Counted from the stretch's first letter, positions 13,301 to 25,000 are shown. The stretch is 64,000 bases of DNA from Apteryx mantelli (GCF_036417845.1 NC_089979.1:123413415-123477414), one strand, 5' to 3'. Program-made: numbers and translations. The notes: generated by a model from the sequence alone, not told the origin.

Positions 13301-16300
13301 ACATCTCTGCATCAGAGACTTTGGTAAGGTGATACAAAGATGGCTGTTCCCACTGGACAAGAACAACTGAAAAAACCTCTCCTTAAGATGATGTTGGACC
13401 TATACTAACAAAGAGACAGGACCGAAAGCAGGACCTACTCCAACACAATGTCTGTGGCGTCCTCCAGACATCGGTTGCAAGAACACAAAAGGCACACAAG
13501 GGCTCCATATTAAATTCAGCTGAACCAGACTTGTTTAAATCTATAAACAACACCATCTCAGTCATCTTGGTGACAACATGGACACACGTTCATACTGCTG
13601 TTCCTAAGGGCACAAGAGATCTTGAAAGGCTACCAAGAACCCATCTACTGAGAACTTGCCAAGCTAAGTAACACAAGTACCTAGAAAGTCTTACAATAAA
13701 ACAAGTCAGGAGCAGCATGGACACGGAGCAGACATGCTTCAAACAAATCAGCACAGTTAGTGTGGGCTACTGAAAATTGCCACACATAGCAATTTTGCTG
13801 AGCAGGCTCAATTTCAAGTTATCCAGCTTCTTTAGGGTATGTGCATTATACACACATATGCATGCACCCACAGACTGACTTAATGCACTGCTGCTATAGA
13901 ACCATGGGGCCTCAGTTGGATCCTGTATATAACACCATGAATATGAAAGATCTTTGCAAAACTGCAAATACCAAATTTAAAAAAAAAGGACAAAATCCAG
14001 CTATATTCATCATCACCAAGTTATATCAGTGGGTTTAATGTCAAAGACACTTGATAACTTCCTGTTAAAACCATAGTGCCAACTCAGAAACTGGATTTTG
14101 AAAATGGAGGCCCTGCTAACATTCGTAAGACTCAGTATTTTACTTGTCCTTTGTTTTTTAAAGACACATGCATGAAAAACGTCTTCCAAACTGTCTTATT
14201 GGTATGCAAAATACACAAATGACAAATGTTTTCCCCTCCATTTTATTTCCAGAATAGTTATAAAACATCCCAAAGTATTAGAAAGCTAGAAACTCAATGC
14301 ATAAAAAGTACCGCCTTTTCAAAGGTGTAATTCTTCTGCAAGATTAAAGAAATTCTATAGGAGAAAAGTAAAGGAATTTACATAGGCTTAAAGGCAAGAA
14401 ACACATTTTGTACTTCCTTATTTCAGTCTATGTTAGGCACTACTGCCAACCACAAGCTTTTGAAATGCCCAGAAGAATTTGAAGAGAAAGCACTTGTAAC
14501 ACGTAGACACTAGCATCAACTCAGTTATCATCAGATTGCCAGACAGCCTCTTCATCTTACCAGAAACTGCTGAATTTTAGTCCTTGTGTTAAGACCTTTC
14601 TTACAGAAGAACAGCTGTGACATTTTCTATTTTCTTGGTATAATTTCCACAGCATATTGATATCATCTATTTGAATTATTTCATACATGCATATATACAA
14701 TCAAATTATATAAATTAAACTTTCTAGCTTGCAAGCACTGCAAACAGCCTGTAACATTACTATAAATGATGAAATAATGACTCTTTGTTGCTCTTTCTCA
14801 AATAATTCACTTCCTGGTAAAAGGGATCGAAGAAGAACAAGAAGTTAGGAACAGTAGTGTTCCCTTTTCAAAACCATGACCTCTCAGAGGCCCAGAAAGC
14901 AATGAAATGGGATATATGTTTATCCCAAAGACCTTACCTTGGTCCTGTGTCAGCATAATGGTTTCCCTTCCTAATTAGACTGCAGGCCTACCAGCCACAT
15001 CCAGGAGTGTTTCTAGATTTACGATAAAACATTCTTTATAAGCACAGATCCTGCGGACACTTCCTACAAGAAGAATTACTCGCTAATACAAATGGACCCA
15101 TGGACTGAGTGGAAATACTCTCTGAAAGAAATAAAGGAGAATTAGGAAAGTATTTACCTCACTGTATTTGATTGGGTGCATTTCATCTAGAACTGCCCTA
15201 TTCTGGTTATTTCTACACACTGCTGCATAATTTCCTAAGCAAATTCAAAGTTTATTTCAGAAGACAACAGTATCAGTATCATGATGTCACATTAAAAGAG
15301 GTTTATCTGCCCAAAGCTCCAGGGGTAGCTGAATGCACTCTTACTGATGTTACTTACAGGCAAACTAGAAAGCAGAAAACCTTAAGAAGGTGAAGTTGAA
15401 AGAGTGCTGATAGCAACTTATTTTAAGTTATTTTAACTTATGTTAAAGTCACTGCAGAAAACTACTAGCTTTAATTCTGATGAATTTGACATTGAAAAGC
15501 ATTGATAAAGTAATGACATGAAAAGTATGTGCACGCACACTTTACAGGTGCACCAAAACTAAAACTTCAGCACAAATAAGCATGCCTGTGCCAGCTTTAA
15601 GAGTCACATGTAATAGCCATAGTGAAAACATGGCAGGACGGACCTCAGAAAGGAGCAGACATTTCTAGACCATAAAGGGAATTGTTTTTTCCACAGCAGT
15701 GAAAAGGAAATGATAAACGCATTTTTAGCTATTCAGCAAAGCACAGTCTAAAGTCTATGGTTTTAGAACTATAGGTTCATTTGCAATGTAGACACATGCT
15801 CAAGAGAATGTCATTATTGTTGTTATTTTGTCCCTTGGAAAGCTACTCTAGATACAAATGATGGTTTGGGAACAGCCCAACTGAAGAGCATGCACCAGAC
15901 AACGGTTGTTGTTGCTACAGAATGGCATTCATAGTGAGAGACAGTTCGGGGATCGCACGAGCACAGCACAAATGCTCAGCTGGTGCGGGTAGCCATGCCC
16001 AGTCACATTCAGTTGCATCTCTGGCTACCGAGGCTCATTTCAAAAGGCAGCTGATGGATGAAGCTACATGGCTATTAATGGACTGGAAGAAATTGGGTGG
16101 CTTTTCAATAGGAACTTTAGAATTTGATTTTACTTCACTGTAACCTGGAACAAAATGATTCCTAGCTTTTAATAACAATTTAGGACTTCTGTGCATGTTA
16201 ATAATTTACACAGGCTCAAAAAATGACTAGACAAATACATGCAGGAAGGAAAGACACTGAGGGCCAGCAAGCACGAAGGCAACTTCTCCAGCTCAAAAAG

Positions 16301-17226
16301 TCACTGAGCTACAAGCTCTTGTAGGATGAGAATACATTGTGAGGAGGTATCGCTACATGTTGTCTTCCATACTCTTTCCTAGGCATCTGTCATTATTCAC
16401 TGCCATTACTGGAATTAAGCTGATAAATCACTCCATGGATTAAGAATAGCTATGCACCACAGAAACTAGAAAAAGCTACCCATCTGTTAATCCTTTCTGC
16501 ATCTGGATTGAGCGACGTTTCCTGTGCTGAGCCAAATAAAGGCAGCAGCTCCAATCCTGGTGGTGCTCCACTGTTGATTTTTTTTTTTTGAATTTCTGCT
16601 TTGCAGCCATACTTCTCCCAGATCCCGCCCTGGGGTGCTGCCTGGAGGTCCCTGTCGGAAAAGACATGTGGCCAGCCGGACTAGCCGGCCAGGCTTGGCA
16701 ATCCTATGGTCTGTGCTGCAGCAGGCCACATTTTCTCCTGAAAACTCATTCAGGCTAAAGAATGAGGTAATTCCACTACCACTACTATGTGGAATACCTA
16801 ATGCCTTCGTATCACGGTATTTTAATTATTATTAATGGTAAAAGGTCGTTAATACCAAAATTACCTTTAGTTATCATTACCATAATAACACCATTCAGCG
16901 CTTCACACAAACAGCATTATTCTAGGCTCATCTGCGCCCATCTGAACAGAAATCTGCACGGCTGCCTGCCTGCAGAAAAAGCAAAGGCTGTCTTTGACAG
17001 ACAGCGCGTTTAGTTTTGCAGCAGCAACGGGGACTTCTTCTCCTTCCGGAGAGCTGCAAGAGCCGAAGAGTGAAAAACCGCCGCGAAAAACACACGAGCG
17101 AACCGCGACCCCTGCAACAACCCCCCCGCCAACGCCTTAACGATTCCTTTGCCGGAGGGGAGGGAAAAGAAACAAACAAAAAACCCCAAACAGTCCGCCA
17201 GAGTTACTAAGACGGGGGCGCACGGG

Positions 17227-17274
17227 CCAGCGGTGCCAGCAGTTCCAGCGGTCCCAACGGTCCCAACGGTTCCG
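17227..17274. repeat. 9-bp minisatellite in CMTM7 intron 1
   Basis: About five units of a 9-bp motif (consensus AGCGGTCCC / AACGGTCCC) are arranged in tandem just downstream of the CMTM7 donor. The period of nine keeps one reading frame, which gives the repetitive RWD-like residues seen in the minus-strand frame; this is intronic. Confidence 0.75.
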
Positions 17275-17302
17275 AGGCGGAGGCGGCGGCGTGCTCCGCG
17301 GG

Positions 17303-17334
17303 CGCCCCCGCCCCGCCCCGCCCCGCTCGCCCCT
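17303..17334 (-). promoter_or_regulatory. G-quadruplex-prone start of CMTM7 intron 1
   Basis: Immediately after the donor GTAAGG the transcribed strand carries GGGG, then GAGC, then three GGGG runs and one GGGGG run separated by single C residues. It overlaps Sp1-type GC boxes. It could act in DNA as a promoter-proximal element or in RNA as a G-run that influences splicing of intron 1. Confidence 0.5.
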
Positions 17335-17337
17335 TAC

Positions 17338-17481
17338 CATCTGGGCCACCTTCAGCATGCCGGCGCACGAGCGGAAATAGGCGCCGTCCATGAGCTCCGC
17401 GTCCGCGCCCGGCGAGGCGGCGGCGGGCGGCGGCCCCCCGCTGCTGGCCCCGGTGCGGATCACGCGCGCCCCGTGCGACAT
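17338..17481 (-). CDS. CMTM7: CMTM7 coding exon 1 (partial gene, residues 1-48)
   Basis: The frame starts at ATG 17481-17479 (G at -3) and encodes MSHGARVIRTGASSG, a Gly/Pro/Ala-rich linker, and DGAYFRSCAGMLKVAQM. It then meets the donor GTAAGG (17337-17332) in phase 0. MSHGA at the start and LLKVAQM-like sequence at the end identify CKLF-like MARVEL transmembrane protein 7. This exon encodes only the cytoplasmic N-terminus; the four membrane helices lie in later exons, which I could not find in 1-17337. Family knowledge: CMTM7 promotes EGFR internalisation and degradation through Rab5, is described as a tumour suppressor, and links the B-cell receptor to BLNK in B cells. The frame is open upstream of the ATG only because of the GC-rich island. 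Confidence 0.88.
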
Positions 17482-17488
17482 GGCGCCC

Positions 17489-17512
17489 TGCCGCGCCGCG
17501 CCGCGCCGCGCT
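17489..17512. repeat. CCGCG pentamer repeat in CMTM7 5' UTR
   Basis: Four to five copies of CCGCG lie directly upstream of the CMTM7 start codon. In the transcript they would form a very GC-rich leader likely to be strongly structured. Confidence 0.7.
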
Positions 17513-17533
17513 GCCCGGCCCGGGACGGCCCCG

Positions 17534-17581
17534 CGGAGGCGAGGCGCGGCGCGGCGAGGCGAGGCGAGGCGAGGGGGGGGG
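17534..17581. repeat. GGCGA pentamer repeat and G9 run
   Basis: A run of GGCGA/GGCGC pentamers ends in a run of G, inside the CMTM7 CpG island. It is a simple repeat typical of GC-rich avian promoters. Confidence 0.75.
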
Positions 17582-18529
17582 CGGCGCCCCGCGGCCGCGG
17601 CCGCGGCCGGGCAGGGCGGAGCGGAGCCCGCCCCGGCCCTGCCCGCCCCCGCGGCCCGGCCCCCGTCCTCTCCCCGCCGCGGCGGGGCTGCGCGAAGGCA
17701 GAGGCCGAGGGGGAGGCTTCGGGGCAGGGAGCGGCACGCTTCGCTTCGCGTTCCGGGGTCCCGGGAGGCGAGCTCCGCAAAGCGGCGGCCACCGCGCCCC
17801 TCGGCAGCCTCGCGCGGGCGGCGAAGGGCTCTCGAGCACGCCTCGGAGACGGTGCCTCGGCACGGGAGATGCGCTCCCGCTTCATAGTGGAAGCACGGCT
17901 GCAAACAGCATCTTCCCACGCAAGATTTCATTCTTGCCAAAAAGTAAAAAAAACCCACCCAAGCCTCCTGTTCATGATCTCATAAACAATAAATGCTTAT
18001 GTTAAATGGGCAGCAACAGGCAAAAGTGTAATGAATGTCAGAATGCCTCAACCACGGTTTGAATTAAATCATGCAGAGGCACTAACAAAACTCAGCAAAG
18101 GAACCTATATATTTCCTCAAGTTTAAAAATAACTTCTTGTTTTGCTTTCTGAATACATTGGCTATCTGATCCATAGCACCATTTCATCTGGTTTTGAAGA
18201 AAACAGCTCACAGACAAGCAAGGTAATAGGGGACCTCTGAGCTGGTTGTACATCACCGTTACGTTCACTGGAAGAGTAACCCCATCTCCTTATTTCTTTT
18301 GTCTGCACTTAGGATATGCCTTCTTCTCAGATCTAACTGAGGTATCAAAATAGCTCCTTGAGCTACTCAAATTGTCTTAGGAGGGACGAAAGGTAACTGA
18401 AGTATATCTCCCGCACAGATAAAGGGCTAGCCTAAGTAATTTATGGAGTAAGACAGGGTTTGTACCTGTAGGCAGCAGTCCGTATTAAACCAAGTAGTAT
18501 ATACGCTTTGGCTTTTATTAGGCCAGCGA

Positions 18530-18558
18530 GTAGTTGTAATAAAAGATATTACAACTAC
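18530..18558. repeat. Perfect hairpin 1 (12-bp stem)
   Basis: GTAGTTGTAATA and its exact reverse complement TATTACAACTAC flank the loop AAAGA. The loop and the inner stem (TAATA..TATTA) are identical to those of the next hairpin. Confidence 0.95.
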
Positions 18559-18609
18559 AAAAATTGTTGGGAGAGGTAATAAAAGATATTACCTCTCCCA
18601 CCAAATTTT
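18559..18609. repeat. Perfect hairpin 2 (14-bp stem, imperfectly extended)
   Basis: TGGGAGAGGTAATA (18568-18581) and TATTACCTCTCCCA (18587-18600) flank the same AAAGA loop. The stem extends outward to about 18559 and 18609 with two mismatches. It directly abuts hairpin 1. Confidence 0.93.
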
Positions 18610-18645
18610 ATCTCATTAAGACATCAAAGCTACAACATTGCTAAT
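18580..18645 (+). repeat. Relic of an old amniote interspersed repeat (tail)
   Basis: The run AATAAAAGATATTACCTC, TCCCACC, ATCTC, then AGCTACAACATTGC follows the order of a repeat tail I recall from turtle and crocodile genomes, with the consensus near TTGGTCCAATAAAAGATATT followed by ACCTCACCCACC. The family name was not established here. The right-hand hairpin sits inside this relic. Confidence 0.5.
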
Positions 18646-20823
18646 CTGCACAAGAGTAAAACGCTAGCTGTGGAGAAAGAGGAGCTTTTTCTAAAAAGCT
18701 TCTTCTTTCCTCTTCTACTTCTCCCTACCATTCAAGTTCAGAAACATGTATATAAATATATAGCTTTCTTGCAAGCCCTGTGGAGGAAGGTTCTAGTAAC
18801 TTCTGCACTTTCTATTAAGAAATGTTCTTTTCTTACTCACTGATTCAGCTTGTTTATTTCTTAATTTCTTCACTGGGGCTCTATGATGTGAATTCAGCCC
18901 CAGTGAAACAGAAACACCTTTACATTAAAACAAGTAGAGTAATAGTCATATTTTATACTCACAGAAATACAGGCACCTTCCATAAAGCACTGGCACAAAC
19001 TCAACATCTAAAACACTGCTGAATTTGAAGCTTTGATTATAATTCTTCTACTATTTACTTGCATCTTGGCAAGTGCATTAGGTATGATGACAATAAGAGG
19101 TGTGGACAACTCTTTAAAATAGAAGACTGATCACCATAAGTTGACATCAAGTATCCTTACCATCCTAGCATGTCACATGGGTATATATGGGTGACCTGCA
19201 TTTTTCAGAGATACTGTTTGTTTGAAACAAGTTATTTATAACGTATTTATAACGTTTCATTTTGCGAGTTGATTCAATCTTTTTTATTCTTCTAAATATC
19301 TGTATTAAGGACTTAACTAATGATTTCATCACTTAACAGTTCTTTTAAATAAGGTTTTTTTCTGTCTTATAAATACAAAGAAATGCCTACAGCCACAAAT
19401 CTCGTTTTAATTGTTATATGGTAATGCACAGCTAGCTTATCTTCTTATCAATGTTAGAACATACAAAAGCACAGGTCATAGTTTGCAAGTCAGCATTTTT
19501 ATTAAACTAATACAACTGGAAGAAACAGATAACCTTCTGGGTGCTTATGCCTTTCTTCAGGCTTGAAATAGAAGCAGCAAACTTCAAAAGTAATTCTCAG
19601 ATTGCACTAATTGCTCCAATTTTAACTAGATATTCAGATCACCTGAAAAATAGACAGTTGTTACCTGGGGAATAGGTGAGAAATGTTAGTAAAAGCATGG
19701 GTAATGGGATGATTCTCTTTCTAAAGAGAAAGTGTAAAGGCAGGTAAAGTTATAGTTTATGAAACAAAGCAAGGCCAAGGTAGTGAGGGAAATACCATAA
19801 AACCAATCTCTGCCTAGTACTCACTTTTAAAAATTCAGAATTATACATTCTAGCTCCCAAATTTGCTTTTGGAAGACATTCTGCATTTCTTCTCTTGATC
19901 TGCATTTCTTCCCCTGAGGATCAGGGCCAAAAACTCAGAGATGAGGTAGTTACTTTGCCAGAAGCATTCTCTAGATGGTAATAGTGTGTTTCTGTCTTTC
20001 ATTAATGGGTTTATTCCAACATGCAGTGGCTGTTTTCTTGTATCTAGTTTCCAAGAGAGTTTTTGGTAAACTGCATGAAACATTACTCCCTCTTAGCTAT
20101 ACCTCTATCCACAAATGTTGTCTTGCTTATGACCTTAGACCAGACCATGACAGTTACCACAAAATCACGAAACATTTATGCAAACAGTCACATTCTTTGG
20201 GCTTAGATATGTACATCCAAATATCAGAGAGAATTTCTATTACTACTCAGGTATTTTTATTGACAGGAAATCACTGATGAGATTTTAATTCTGGTTATGT
20301 TTCCAGTCACATTTTATCAGTTGACATTTGGATTTTTACACCTTTGATTTTTTTCCAGCAATGGAAAAGAGCATACAGGATTTAATGACACATTTTATCT
20401 GTGTAGATAAGATGCATAGTTGGTAGCCCTTCTTCATTCTCAGAACTGGATAATTTTAGCAAGCAGCAGACAGCCTGACCTTTGTTGTGCAAGCCAGATG
20501 CAATCTGCAGACAAATATAGGTATTTAAATAATATCTTGGCTTCCCTTATATTGAAATCCTGTGACTCCAACAGATAGTCAAGAACAAAACAATGTGATC
20601 AAGAACAGAATTAGCTGACTGCTGATAAATCTTCCTAGCTGGAGGGCACACGCCATTTACTTACACAGAGAAATAAAAAAGTTTTTTGAAGTAATAAGAT
20701 TTCTCTATTACTAAATATATTAGGCAAACTCAGTTTTTGAAGACTGGAAGAGAGTCCAAATCCTCTTAAACCAGGGAGAAAGGATTTACCAGTAATTTTA
20801 AATGAAGAAACTTTAAGTAATAT

Positions 20824-20848
20824 CACACACACACACACAAAAAAAAAA
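20824..20848. repeat. (CA)8 followed by A10
   Basis: A simple CA dinucleotide repeat runs into a poly(A) tract in the CMTM8-CMTM7 intergenic region. Confidence 0.9.
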
Positions 20849-21524
20849 TCATGATCCTACTCTTCAGATAATTCCTGGAAAAGATTTCTTAGGCAATTTG
20901 TATTTGTCTTGAAAGTCAAAATCCTCTGTCATACTTTTGCTTGACTCAAAGATATTTAAATATGAGAGTCAAATTAAAAACTTTGTTTGTTAAACTAACA
21001 ACTTACAGATGATGCCATTAGAGAGGGAAGGAGGGAGGGAATTCTTCATTTCTGCCACTGTATTTTGACAATTCTATATATAACCTTTACATCATTTAAT
21101 AGTATTTAAATATCCTAATTTGAACTGGGACAGATTACTGGCCTAATCTGAGGGGGAGAAAAACCCCAGACCTCTGATAAACAAAAAATATTACCTTTAG
21201 TAGGTGCTTTGTGATATTTTCAGTAGGTTAAACACTGAGCATTAAAGGACTGGAGTCTAGACTTATGCCTTGGAGCTTGCTGGATTTGAAAACCCTGTTA
21301 AGATAATGTGTTTCAAAGGCAACACTCTTTCAGTGAGCTTCAAACCTAAATTAAGAGGTTCCAAAAGCAATCTCATGCAGATGTCTCCTGCAACAGTAAA
21401 AATATGATTATAAGAGGCTATTAGGATATGCAAACTGAGAGTATCATCAGAATTCTTAGTACTTTGTATTCTACTCTGAAGAATAAAAGACCCACCCCTC
21501 CACTCCCTGTTTACCAAACACACA

Positions 21525-21987
21525 AAGTTGGGTCAATTATTTATTTATTTTGAACCTTTGGGGATTTTTTTGCACAATGTCACTTTTTATACATAGTAAC
21601 TAGGCAATATCAATCTTAGTGTTGATTTGTAGCATTCAGTATCAAAAAGTATACATGTAACACTTAAAAAGTTGCATTTACAAAATTGGCACATCATCCA
21701 AGTAAGGTTTATTAAAGGTTTAGTCATAATATCTACACAATGTCTAGAAAAATACTGTGTTAATTTTAAAAGAAACAGTATGAAATTTTATGATACAGTA
21801 CAAAGACTATGTTAGCTGTCACTAAAGATGATATTGCATTATAAATACTCATTTTAATCTAAGCTTAAAATACATTATGTCAATTTTAACAGAAGTATCC
21901 AAAAAGACTTCACCCTTCTTCCAGACTTCTGTCACGAGTATAATCCTCAAGGTATTTTATACTACAAAACTCATTTTAACAAAATAT
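21525..21987 (-). other. CMTM8: CMTM8 3' untranslated region (inferred extent)
   Basis: This AT-rich sequence follows the CMTM8 stop codon. Its left end is set by the double AATAAA signal at 21540-21549 and the GU-rich element just beyond. A second AATAAA occurs near 21708-21713 and could give a shorter transcript. No ORF or repeat was seen inside. The extent is inferred from signals, not transcript evidence. Confidence 0.6.
21540..21549 (-). terminator. CMTM8 polyadenylation signal (two overlapping AATAAA)
   Basis: The minus strand reads AATAAATAAA. It is followed 10-35 nt downstream by a GU-rich stretch (TTTGTGTGTTTGG) and then GGGAGTGGAGGGGTGGG. This is the classical hexamer plus downstream-element layout of a vertebrate cleavage and polyadenylation site, about 440 nt after the stop codon. 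Confidence 0.65.
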
Positions 21988-22071
21988 TTACTGCAAAGTT
22001 CGTGATCGCCAAGATATAAAGCTAAAATAGGTATTCCCAGCATAGCAGGAGGTAACCACGAAGGCAAAGAA
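21988..22071 (-). CDS. CMTM8: CMTM8 coding exon 4 (residues 160-186 and stop)
   Basis: This short terminal exon was found by translating the minus strand after the acceptor tctctacag. It reads FFAFVVTSCYAGNTYFSFISWRSRTLQ followed by TAA (21990-21988). It completes helix 4 and the short basic cytoplasmic tail. The motif CYAGNTYFSF and the tail WRSRT match mammalian CMTM8. The join to exon 3 restores WAASS-FFAF without a frame change. The 3' untranslated region continues to lower coordinates from 21987. Confidence 0.93.
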   Translation of the reverse strand, partial: FFAFVVTSCYAGNTYFSFISWRSRTLQ

Positions 22072-25000
22072 CTGTAGAGAGATGGAAAACAACAATAACA
22101 ATATTAGAAAACATATTTTAGAGCATCATAATTTCTATGAAAAATTATTACTATGAATTCTCTACTAATGAATAAAGGTTTTCCTCACTGCAAATAATAG
22201 TGACTACAACCATGTTGAGATATTACCTTTTTGTTAGAAATTGGTTACCGAACAAGCCTTCTGCAGCAGGCTTGGTTTATTTTACATTTAACGACTGTAA
22301 AAACTATACAATATCAGTGGTGTTGCTTCTACAGTCCTTGCAGCATATGCACACGTAGACAAAAGAACAGCTGTGAACTAATTCAGTTGTACTGATAAAG
22401 TCCAATTCAGTGCCAGCAGTAAAGTTCCTATTAATCACCACAGGTTGTTCAAAATAGACAGCTTATGATAAGACCATAATGTTTTCTGCTGGTAGCTGAA
22501 CCAAATAAAGCTGACACTGCAAGCAGGGTTAACACTACTTGTCTTGAAGGTGAGCAGGGCTGGCACAAGAGGGAGCAAACACAAGTTATAACAAAGGAAA
22601 ATTCCAGTTAAATACTAGGGGGAAAACATTACGATGAAAGTAACCAAACACTGAAGTAGGGGCCCAGAGAGGTTGTGCAATATCCATCCTTGGAAAAACT
22701 CAAAACTCAGCTGGACAAGGCCCTGAGCAGCCTGACACAAGTTAGCCCTGCTCTGAGTGGGGGGTTGGACCAGGCAATCTTTGGAGGTCCATTGCAGCCT
22801 AAATCCTTCTATGCTTCTAATAACATCACTTGCTTATATACCATCATTGGTCTGGATAAGCACTTCAGCTCTGACAACAAGGCACTACTAAGCATGTACA
22901 CAGGCAATAAATCTGAGTCCTCCAGTAGAGGACTTGGTTAGTCTTGATCTGTAGCACCAAAAACTGTAGATGGTGATGTAAAATGACTACACAAGGAAAA
23001 TATAGCATTCCTAATTTCCTATAATTTTGTTTTCTTATGAAATAAAGCTCCATCTAAAATTTTTCCAACAGAGAATGCCCACTGGGGGAATAGTTGATTT
23101 GCTAAATTCTCACAAACACACATAAAAATCCATAATGGGTTCAGAGAGCAAGAATCTACATTTAATAGAGCTTATTTAGACAGCGCATTAGATAAATAAT
23201 ATTAGGAGGTATTAGAAGAGATTCCAAACACCCCAGGAGATATTGAGCCTTCATGCATTTTGCATAAAATCTGAATCAGCAAGGAAGCTTATCTTGCAGC
23301 AAACAAGCTCCTGTCAACAGCACTGGCTGAGTAATAGATCAGTAGCTATGAAGTGCCAAGAGGAGAAGACCCGGAACGCCACAGAAGCAACAGGGATGCA
23401 GTTATCCAATCCCCAAGACAAAGAGCAGGTGTTCAACTCTCTGTGTTCATCACTATATAAAATAAGCTGCAGACAAAAGACAGGATTTGTGAACAGGCCA
23501 GAGGGGACAACTGCAGATGCACTAACAGCCAACAAAGTAGCTGTTATTCAGAGTTACTCTGAACAAATGAATTTGAACAATGTTGCTGCAACAAGCAAAG
23601 AGTTCTTCTGCAACTCCCCTAACTAGCTAGAGAAGGTCTTCACTGACTCAGTTGGTGATAAGGCTCTTAAAAAAAAAAAAAAAAGAGTATTTTTTTTTAC
23701 CCACATCAACTGACTGGCTTGAATCTCCAAATTTAAGTAGGAAGCCATTAATGTCAAACTAATTAACGATTTGCATCCACTTTAAAACACTTGAAAGTTA
23801 CATCACTGTTACCCACCGAACCCAGAGAAAAGCTTATCAGAAGCAGAGGCTGTAACAGAAAGAGCACTGCAGAAACAGCAGCACCACTTCAGCACTTCCC
23901 GAAAGCACTGTGTGCATGCCTCAGCTCACAAAAAGGTGAACGCACCTTATCAGCATCAGTATAAAGTCAGCTGAGTTAGTTTAAGCTGCTTTTGAAGTTA
24001 CTTAAGTGCACTGAAGTTATTCAGTGGTCACTCAATTTGTTAACTCTGATGTCCTGGCTATAACTTCTGCCAAGAGAGCTAGCAATAAATGGGGGCAGGG
24101 GAGGGGAAAGCAGTATCATGTTCAAAACATTACAGCCTCTTCTGCTGCGACTGCCATGTGCTGGCTGAAGGTACTCAGACTTGCTAGTCATCTCCAAGAA
24201 CTATGAACTAAGTTACAGCTATCCGTAGATTTTGTGCATGAGCTTTTATACCAGCCTGTAGCTTTTCAAAATCCAGAACACATGCACTTCAGTCCTCACC
24301 TCTAGCGAGCCTTCTTTTGATACACCTTTATTAGATCTAGAACAGATTTAAACAAAAAATGCACTCACTGAAGAAGCTGCCCAGCTGTTGTAATTGTGAC
24401 TGTTCAGTTCTTTGGTAACTGAAGATGCATCTACAATGGCAGCAATGAGGTACAAAATGAAGGCACTTCCATTAAAACACAGACCCTGTTGCAAAACAAA
24501 ACAAAATGACCAATTCATATGCAAATACATTTGCTACCATTTTCTACTGCAACGTGACAAAACTGTCCTCTGAAATAATAATGTACACATACAATGTGAT
24601 TCCTAATGATCTTTCTTTCTAGTCTTTAGCTATAAAATTAAAATTTAACTGCTTAGTTTTAACACTCAAATACATTAAAGCACCTCTGGACAAACTCTGT
24701 TCTCTTCATCACACTGAACCCAGAAGAGTCTAAAAGCCAGTGTATTGTGGTTTTCCAAAAGTGAAAATGAAGACAGAGCTTGGTTATCATGATCTAAATG
24801 TTTGGCAGTGGGAATATAACATTATACAAAAATGTATTTATTATCTATATATTATCTATATATTATCTATAAAAAACAAAACAAACTGCAATTTGATTAC
24901 CTTTCTAATTTATACAATGATACACTGCCAGAGCGAATGAGTTCTGCACACATAAAGAATATTGTTAGAAAGCTTGCAAAACTTCATCTTTATTTTTGAA

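Larger units (their letters stand above)
1..17337 (-). other. CMTM7: CMTM7 intron 1 (partial, continues beyond the left edge)
   Basis: I saw no coding exon in this stretch on either strand. Minus-strand frames were compared with the expected MARVEL-domain sequence of CMTM7 exons 2-5 and none matched. Contents noted: a MIR-like SINE (2700-2882), a 10-bp perfect hairpin (2495-2518), a pyrimidine-rich tract on the plus strand (about 3885-4145), a TG/CA microsatellite (4337-4396), and otherwise unremarkable AT-rich DNA. Assignment as intron rests on the exon-1 donor and the absence of downstream exons. Confidence 0.75.
17040..17885 (-). promoter_or_regulatory. CMTM7 CpG-island promoter
   Basis: This strongly CpG-rich segment surrounds CMTM7 exon 1, with AT-rich DNA on both sides. 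It includes NotI-type GCGGCCGC sequence near 17590-17610 and C-rich GC boxes near 17625-17650. No TATA box was seen. The lack of stop codons in this composition produces several 140-280 codon frames on both strands, which are not genes. Confidence 0.8.
17886..21524. other. CMTM8-CMTM7 intergenic region
   Basis: About 3.6 kb separates the CMTM8 poly(A) site from the CMTM7 CpG island. It is AT-rich with no credible ORF. It contains the paired hairpins and old repeat relic at 18530-18645 and a CA/A tract at 20824-20848. Nothing else was recognised. Confidence 0.75.
22072..24368 (-). other. CMTM8: CMTM8 intron 3
   Basis: This 2.3 kb intron begins GTGAGT and ends ctacag. It contains a CR1 tail (22560-22816, plus strand) and an A16 run (23669-23684). 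The 127-codon frame at 23243-23626 has no recognisable domain and is taken as chance. Confidence 0.9.

Noticed and set aside
17137-17985. Frames of 140-278 codons on both strands around 17.1-18.0 kb
   Set aside because: They arise because the CpG island lacks stop codons; only the CMTM7 exon-1 portion of one minus-strand frame matches a known protein.
23243-23626. 127-codon plus-strand frame in CMTM8 intron 3
   Set aside because: No domain recognised; lies on the strand opposite to the host gene with no supporting signals.
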